Source: Rhodospirillales bacterium
Lineage (GTDB): Bacteria; Pseudomonadota; Alphaproteobacteria; Rhodospirillales_A; JACZKS01
Length of the DNA stretch: 6,652 nucleotides
Direction of reading: 5' to 3'
Assembly (NCBI GenBank): GCA_018648445.1
Contig: JABGRG010000124.1
Location: 1 to 6,652 of the forward strand
In this document: in pieces, positions 6,615 to 6,652 of the stretch
How positions within the stretch are numbered: position 1 is the first letter of the stretch
Layout: each line of letters begins with the position of its first letter
Notes under the pieces: generated by a model
Database searches by the model: none
Told to the model about the DNA's origin: nothing
The model's input: only the letters and a program-made list of their open reading frames with translations
Made by a program: the position numbers and the translations under genes

Positions 6615-6652
6615 TCATTTCTTGCCTTTGCCCTGGCCGCCGGCGTTGCTGT
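6615..6652 (-). CDS. Possible 3' end of a further leftward gene (partial)
   Basis: On the minus strand an open frame runs in from the window edge and stops with TGA at 6617-6615. The visible C-terminal end reads SNAGGQGKGKK, a glycine- and lysine-rich tail of the kind often seen at protein ends. Only about 11 codons are visible, so the product cannot be named. If real, its stop overlaps the upstream in-frame ATG (6618) of the EthD-like frame as ATGA, and the two genes would share an orientation with a 122-bp gap to the preferred start at 6492. The call rests only on composition and orientation. Confidence 0.35.
   Translation of the reverse strand, partial: SNAGGQGKGKK

Noticed and set aside
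6493..6618. 42-residue N-terminal extension of the EthD-like protein from the ATG at 6618
   Set aside because: The stretch is low-complexity and crosses palindromes and a homopolymer, while a strong ribosome binding site serves the ATG at 6492. The ATGA overlap with a possible upstream gene keeps a small doubt.

Overview
The window looks like part of a Gram-negative proteobacterial chromosome, most likely an alphaproteobacterium. This rests on the CckA-like H-box of the kinase, the style of the PAS domains, the moderate-to-high GC by eye and the general gene flavour; it is an inference from gene style, not a phylogenetic placement. There is no sign of phage, transposon, CRISPR, tRNA or rRNA.

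Layout. At the left edge a perfect hairpin with a T-rich tail (10-46) ends a rightward transcript that enters from outside. A leftward gene (59-1366) encodes an iron-dependent alcohol dehydrogenase of the ADHFE1/hydroxyacid-oxoacid transhydrogenase type. A divergent intergenic region of about 220 bp (1367-1587) holds one clear dyad, CACGTT-N3-AACGTG, and separates it from a rightward two-gene signalling operon. The operon encodes a REC plus HD-GYP response regulator (1588-2688) and, 56 bp later behind a strong ribosome binding site, a soluble hybrid histidine kinase with four PAS domains and a C-terminal receiver (2745-5822). The kinase gene overlaps tail-to-tail by 8 bp with a leftward gene (5815-6492) for a protein that looks like two ferredoxin-like alpha/beta-barrel modules (EthD/Dabb-like). 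A 122-bp leader rich in palindromes separates that gene from what may be the last codons of another leftward gene (6615-6652).

How the genes may work together. The kinase and the HD-GYP regulator are the obvious functional pair: soluble PAS input, HisKA/HATPase phosphorylation, and an internal receiver plus a separate receiver-output protein. The most notable point is that the HD-GYP domain has lost the histidine of its HD dyad (Tyr instead) and the conserved lysine three residues after the Asp (Ile instead), while every other metal-ligand position and the HHExxDGxGYP motif are kept. It is therefore likely to be a receptor or docking domain, or an altered enzyme, rather than an ordinary c-di-GMP phosphodiesterase. 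The dehydrogenase and the EthD-like gene flank the operon on the opposite strand; nothing in the sequence ties them to the signalling pair functionally.
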